Shown here: piece by piece, positions 59,260 through 64,000 of the stretch | Layout: every line of letters starts with the position of its first letter | Numbering within the stretch: position 1 is the first letter of the stretch | Assembly (NCBI RefSeq): GCF_022682495.2 | Contig: NC_071388.1 | Coordinates: forward strand, 85,127,073-85,191,072 | Reading direction: 5' to 3' | From: Desmodus rotundus | Taxonomy: Eukaryota > Chordata > Mammalia > Chiroptera > Phyllostomidae | Length of the DNA: 64,000 nt | Program-made: the position numbers and the translations under genes | Notes under the pieces: model-generated | Told to the model about the DNA's origin: nothing | Databases searched by the model: none | The model's input: only the letters and a program-made list of their open reading frames with translations

Positions 59260-61229
59260 TTAATATTATTATTCACAGTCATTTGAAACTTCAGCATTCT
59301 CTGTCTTCAAATTGTTCTGAGGGGATGATTTCTATGTAGCTTTATTTTCCCTTCTTGTATTTCTTTTTTTGTGTACTATTACTGGGAGACAGATAGCTAG
59401 GCACCTGCAATTGACTTTAGTCCTTAATCGCATTTGGTATACTATCTAAAGTTACGTGATTCTTTATAATTACTGTTTCCTGTGCCAACAATTTAATATC
59501 CCCATCTCTGTCTAATTCATTTAGGTGGGGGGAGAATTTCTGTTAAAAGATTTTCCAGACAAATCAATTTAAAAATTGCTTAGTGTACATATGCCTAGGG
59601 AAAAAAAAGAAAGTAGTGCAATCCTGAACAGTTAATCTAATCAATAATCTCTGCAAAATTTACATGTTAATCCTGCCTGATACCATTTGCAGAAAGAAAA
59701 AGGTTAAATTAACACTAACTAAAAAGAATGTCTTCTTCTGCATCCATTACTTTCACTTGGGTGCTTCTCAATCTTCTGTTTCACAGAGCAAATGTTACAA
59801 GTAAGAGTCCATGACAGTCCCCAGCTCATAACACAAGATGACTGGTTAACCCACGCTCACGGGCAGCAGAATTGTTTTAGGGGAATCATTTTTAATTTCC
59901 TGGAATCAAGGAGACTGGTGGTTTTGACAGGTTTCCCCTTTTTAGATATATTCGGATCCCTGATTGCAGTGGTGCTGGTCAATAGTTGCATTTCTTTAGA
60001 TTCAAGTTGGTCAGTAAAAGGGCTGATAAGACTTTGCTTCTCTCTGAACTTTTGCTGTGGCAGGCTGCTGTAGCGTCAACTTGCCACGAAAATTTTAGAA
60101 TATGTATTTTAGCCTTAATCCATCAACCTCAGTGGGAATATAATTCAATTTGCATTCTCTCCTGAAAATAATTTTAAAAGTGACTTAGATGTTTCAAATG
60201 TTTGTTCATCTGACATCATACAAAGTGTGGCACAACTTATAGACGTATGAAATGTAACACCAAAAGCCTAAAATTCTGTTAAAAGCCTGGTTGAAAAGGA
60301 GCAGAGATAAGAGAGATTTCTTGAAACTAAAAATTGATGAGAGAAACCAAGGATCACAAACTATCCAAATTATGTTAGTTACTAGATTCTACTCACAAGT
60401 AACTAGTGGGAAAGTTTAAAGGTGAAGATTGGAAACATTTAGGTATTTTCATTCGGTCCTAACAAAAAAATGGAGTTGTTAGAGTACATCTTGATTATTT
60501 TATCAGAATTATTCTAATTTTTAGATTCTAACTAAATTTATGACACAGTTGGAAAAATATTTCTGCAACATTTTAGGTAATGAAACTGTTCCTATGTATC
60601 ACACTTCAGGGCACTAACACGAAACTTAGAACCAGTTTGGCCACAGGAGTCACCAGCCAGCCATTCATCACTAGGCTATAAGAAAGAGCCAGAGGAAAAG
60701 ATTTTCTTAACAGATTCAAAGAGGGGTCTATGGTTTAAGCACAGGGAGCTACTAAAATCTGAGAGGCCAGAGTACCCAAATGACGGGTAACTCGATACAG
60801 TAAAGCTCATAAAAGTGACCTAACAACTTGTCATGTTAAGAATATTTATGAGGCAGTTGGATTCTGGAGGAATTGCAGAAAGTTATAGTACTGTCTCAGG
60901 AAATGTCTTTTCTGTTTTCACACTCTGCTTTGAAGGCCAGACCAACGTCGCTGGAATGGGACAACATTAAAGTGGACAGTTTATATGCACCCTCAAGGAA
61001 AGTCCAGTAACAGAAGAATTCTCAGTTAGTACGAACGCATCTTTCCAAATTGTTTTTCAGTGTCTCTTGGTATTTTGATATACTGTTTAGATCTGTTTTG
61101 TTTTCTTTTCCCCTGGAACCATTTCATTTGAAGTTATGAGGCTACCTACTTGCTTGTAAACAGCATTACATTTTAACATATTTGTTACCAGACAAATGCG
61201 GGAAAAGAGTTGACTAAAGTGGACACTTT
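59260..61229. other. Unique sequence, no gene seen
   Basis: No gene or transposon I can name. 59790-60075 has a 93-codon open frame without a known motif. Confidence 0.45.
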
Positions 61230-62225
61230 TGTTTGCAAGGTCACTTAGGAAGAAAACATAGATAAACTAGACTTCATCAAAATTAAAATTGATTTTGTGT
61301 CAAAGGACATTATCAAGGAAGTGAAAGATATAGAATGGGAGAAGTATCTGGAAACCACGTATCTGATGAAGGTCTAATATCTAATATATTTAAAGACCCC
61401 TTGGAATCAACAAAAAGACAGATGACTCAACTAAAAATTGAGCAAAGGATTTGAATAGACATTTTTCAATAAAAGATATACAAATGGCCAATAAGCTCGT
61501 GAAAACATGCTTAACATCTTCAGTAACTAGGGAAAAACAAATCAGAACTGCAGTGAGATGTTAATTCATACCAGCTAGCATGGTCATCAAGAAAAAAACC
61601 CAGAAAATAATGAATGTTAGTGAGAATGTGGAAAAATTGGAACATGCTGACATTGCTAGTGGGAACGGAAAGGGCGCTGCCATTGTTTTGGTGGCTCCTC
61701 GAAGAGTTGGATGTGATATTATCATATGACCTAAAACTTCTACTTCTTGTTATACACCCAAGTGAACTGGAAACATGTTCACAAAAATTTCTATGTGTGT
61801 TTATGGCCGTAATATTCATAATACCCCCAAAGTGGAAGTAACCCAAAATTTCATCTGCTGATGAAGAGATAAACAATATGTGGTATATCCATAAATTGAA
61901 TGTTATTTAGTCATAAAAAGTACTGCTATATGTCACAACACAAATAAACCTTAAAACATTATGTTAAAGATGACAGATACAAAAGGCCCCACATTACAGG
62001 ATTACATTTACATGAAATATCCAAAATAGTCAAATCAGTAGAGACAAAAAGTTGTATAGTGGTCACCAAGGAATAGGAGAAGGAAAGAATTGGGACTAAG
62101 TGCTAATACAAACAGAGGGGTTTTTTTTGAATGATGGAAATTTTCTAAAATTAGATAAATACTACTGATGAGTACACACATACCAAATATATGAAAAATC
62201 ACTGAGGTATCAAAAAGTACATGCT
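61230..62225 (+). mobile_element. Old L1 fragment (ORF2 C-terminal part and 3' UTR)
   Basis: TAAACTAGACTTCATCAAAA then AATTGATTTTGTGTCAAAGG, GAGCAAAGGATTTGAATAGA and AAAGATATACAAATGGCCAA are classic L1 ORF2 text. A remnant frame at 61614-61841 covers the part normally reading 'NWPLLVGMR...'. Many stops are present. It is an older subfamily than the L1s at 14 and 46 kb. Confidence 0.82.
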
Positions 62226-62699
62226 TTGTTTGGGAATTTCTAATAGTAATATTTCATTTATATGTTTTGGGTCAGAATTTACACTACCAATATTCCATCA
62301 AATACTTAACTTTTAATTTAAATAATAGGTAGCTCTTCATTGACTTACTTTTGACAGGTAGAAATTACAAAATTTGTGTAAGTATTAATTTTGGCAAGAA
62401 AAAATAAAAGGAAAATTCTGTAAATGACATAAAAGGTATAAAGATATCTCTACTCAGAGCATTTTATACCTAAAGAATCCTAAAGAATCTTCAGAAAATC
62501 CCACTAGAATTAATAAGTGAATAAAGCAAAGTAACAGAATATAGACCAATGTAAAAATAAACAGTATCATCATTATCCTGGAACTAAACATCTGTAAAAT
62601 GAAATTAAATTATATATACCATTTATGATAGTCTCAAAAAAATAAAATTGTTAGAAAAATAAACAATGATTTGCAGGACCACTACTTTATGTCAATGAA

Positions 62700-62866
62700 G
62701 AATGAAGTCCGGACGGTACACTGGAGCCTGCGTTACTGGCTTTTCCAATGTCGCGCTCAGTCTCATCACATTAGTAGCCAGAAATGTGTCGTGGTGGAAG
62801 TATATATACAATGGGAATTGGCAAATGCTACATTTGAGAGCTGTGGTATCAACATACCACTGAGAA
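62700..62866. other. Unknown insert inside an old L1
   Basis: About 165 bases do not match L1 and carry at least five CpGs within about 80 bases (for example TCCGGACG and ATGTCGCGCTC). A perfect 7-base stem (GTGGTAT/ATACCAC at 62843-62849 and 62854-62860, loop CAAC) lies near its right end. Open frames cross it on both strands with no recognisable domain. The insert is likely younger than the L1. A 3' hairpin suggests a Helitron, but the expected CTRR end is not seen. Confidence 0.45.
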
Positions 62867-63212
62867 TACTTAAATAAAGGAATAAATATGCAATGTTCAT
62901 GGGTTAGAAGATTCATATTATTGTTAATCATTGAAAATGGATTTATAAATGCAATACCCATTAAAATAAAAATTAAAGTAAGTTTTTTGATAGAGAATGA
63001 CAAAGTTGTTCAAATATACATAGAAATACAAAAAATGTAGACTAACCACAACAGAATTATAAAAGAAGAATAAGATCGAAAGCTTCTAAGGGCACAAAAT
63101 GTACTATTTTTAAAAGACAATAAATTTGCCTTAATAAAAATAAAAAATTATCTGCTCTTCAAAAAATGATGTAAGAAAATAAAAAGAAAAGACTCTATTG
63201 GGCAAAAGTTTG

Positions 63213-63306
63213 TAATATATATGTAGTATATATATGTAATAAATATTATATTATATATTATATATAATTTTATATACATTATATATATTTGTAATATATA
63301 TATATG
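63213..63306. repeat. TA-rich palindromic low-complexity tract
   Basis: Runs of TATATA and ATATTATATTA over about 90 bases, able to form hairpins. It is an expansion within the old L1. Confidence 0.85.
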
Positions 63307-63915
63307 AGTAATATCAGAACATAAAGAACACCAATAATTCATGACAAAAGGAGAAATAATGCAATAAAAATAGGCAAATAATTTCAATAGTCACTTATGA
63401 AAATAAGATCAAAAATGCCATATGCACAAGAGAAGATACTTTATGTTATTAAATATCAGAGAACCAAAAATCAAAATCACAACTAAATATAGTATTAATT
63501 TGCTAACATGACTGAAATAAAAAGAATTGACAGTACTAAGTGTTATGAGGTGGTAGGTAGAGCTACTGAAAGCCCCAGAGGTAATTTTGGGAATACAAAG
63601 TGTACAAACACCGGATAACAACCGGGCAGTTCGTTCTTACGCAGTTAAATAGAAATACATCTCACCTCTGGTCCCACAATTCCACCCCTAGCTATTAACC
63701 ACAGAAATATACCAATACATAATTACAAAAATACGTCTCGTGACACATTAAAACATTGCGAACACGACAGAAAAAGTCGCAAGAAGATGAGAAGAGCCAT
63801 GATTTAGGGGGCGAATACACAATACATTACACAGATGCTATGCTACAGCATCGTACACCTTAAACCTGTGCAACTGTATTGTATCACCAGTGTAATCCTA
63901 ATAATTCCATTGATA

Positions 63916-64000
63916 AGATGTTATGAAGAAAAAGAGAGACAGAAAGAAAAAATGAAACATATAAGTAAGAAGAAACATGGAGGAAAAGATTAGAAAGTTT
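63916..64000. other. Window end, purine-rich sequence
   Basis: It contains an AGAAAAAGAGAGACAGAAAG-like purine stretch and no gene. The element may continue beyond the window. Confidence 0.4.

Larger units (their letters stand above)
62370..63915 (+). mobile_element. Old L1 fragment to the 3' end, with a foreign insert
   Basis: TAGAATTAATAAGTGAATAA and CAATGTTCATGGGTTAGAAG are internal ORF2 text. CAATTCCACCCCTAGCTATT (63679-63698) corresponds to ORF2 near the C-terminus. The end (63800-63915) reads GGGCGAATACACAATACATT then GTACACCTTAAACCTGTGCA, as in L1 3' UTRs. The element is interrupted at about 62700-62866 by CpG-bearing text of unknown origin and at 63213-63306 by a TA-rich expansion. 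Confidence 0.7.

Noticed and set aside
62692..63003. 103-codon minus-strand frame as a gene
   Set aside because: It runs across an old L1 and the foreign insert, with no recognisable domain.

Overview
The window is nuclear DNA from a placental mammal, almost certainly a bat. It is AT-rich, depleted in CpG, and built mostly of interspersed repeats. The bat call rests on several tRNA-headed SINEs of the chiropteran VES type. They share a tRNA-like head ending in a CCAGCCAGGGC-type motif, a CT/GA-rich body and an ATTTATTTATTTT-type tail, and most lie on the minus strand. I see no bacterial, archaeal or phage sequence, no operon, no CRISPR array, no rRNA gene, and no functional tRNA gene apart from the SINE heads.

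I found no host protein-coding gene or convincing coding exon. Every open frame with a recognisable relative is a decayed transposon frame: L1 ORF1 near 3.6-4.5 kb, L1 ORF2 C-termini near 14.2, 39.7, 40.3, 46.3 and 61.7 kb, and an L2 reverse transcriptase on the minus strand near 11.2 kb. The longest open frame (212 codons, 58442-59080) has no recognisable domain and runs through a T13G8 tract. The window therefore reads as intergenic or deep intronic sequence.

Layout. 0-6 kb: an antisense L1, an L2 3' end and a 3.5-kb rearranged L1 that keeps ORF1 but has lost nearly all of ORF2. 6-14 kb: mostly unique sequence, an L2, a tail-only L1 insertion with a perfect 16-bp target duplication, a long antisense L2 and a VES SINE. 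14-20 kb: an L1 3' end, unique AT-rich DNA and one CpG-rich LTR-like segment. 20-30 kb: a VES SINE, MIR and L2 fragments, an atypical SINE and a 125-bp mariner-type MITE. 30-38 kb: VES SINEs, an L2, a large CT/CA microsatellite and an MLT1-type LTR. 38-48 kb: a small DNA transposon, three L1 3' ends head to tail, a twin-primed L1, two inverted hAT copies (one split by an L1) and a stretch that looks like conserved noncoding DNA. 48-64 kb: MIR relics, moderately GC-rich unique DNA, old L1 pieces and an L1-dominated end.

I did not find an undescribed biological system. The points most worth checking are the L1/VES-tailed chimera, the rearranged L1, the CpG-rich LTR-like segment, the CpG-bearing insert inside an old L1 at about 62.7 kb, an exon-like segment at 59161-59248 and possible conserved noncoding elements. 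Family names come from recognising consensus features by eye. Repeat edges are approximate unless a target-site duplication is given.
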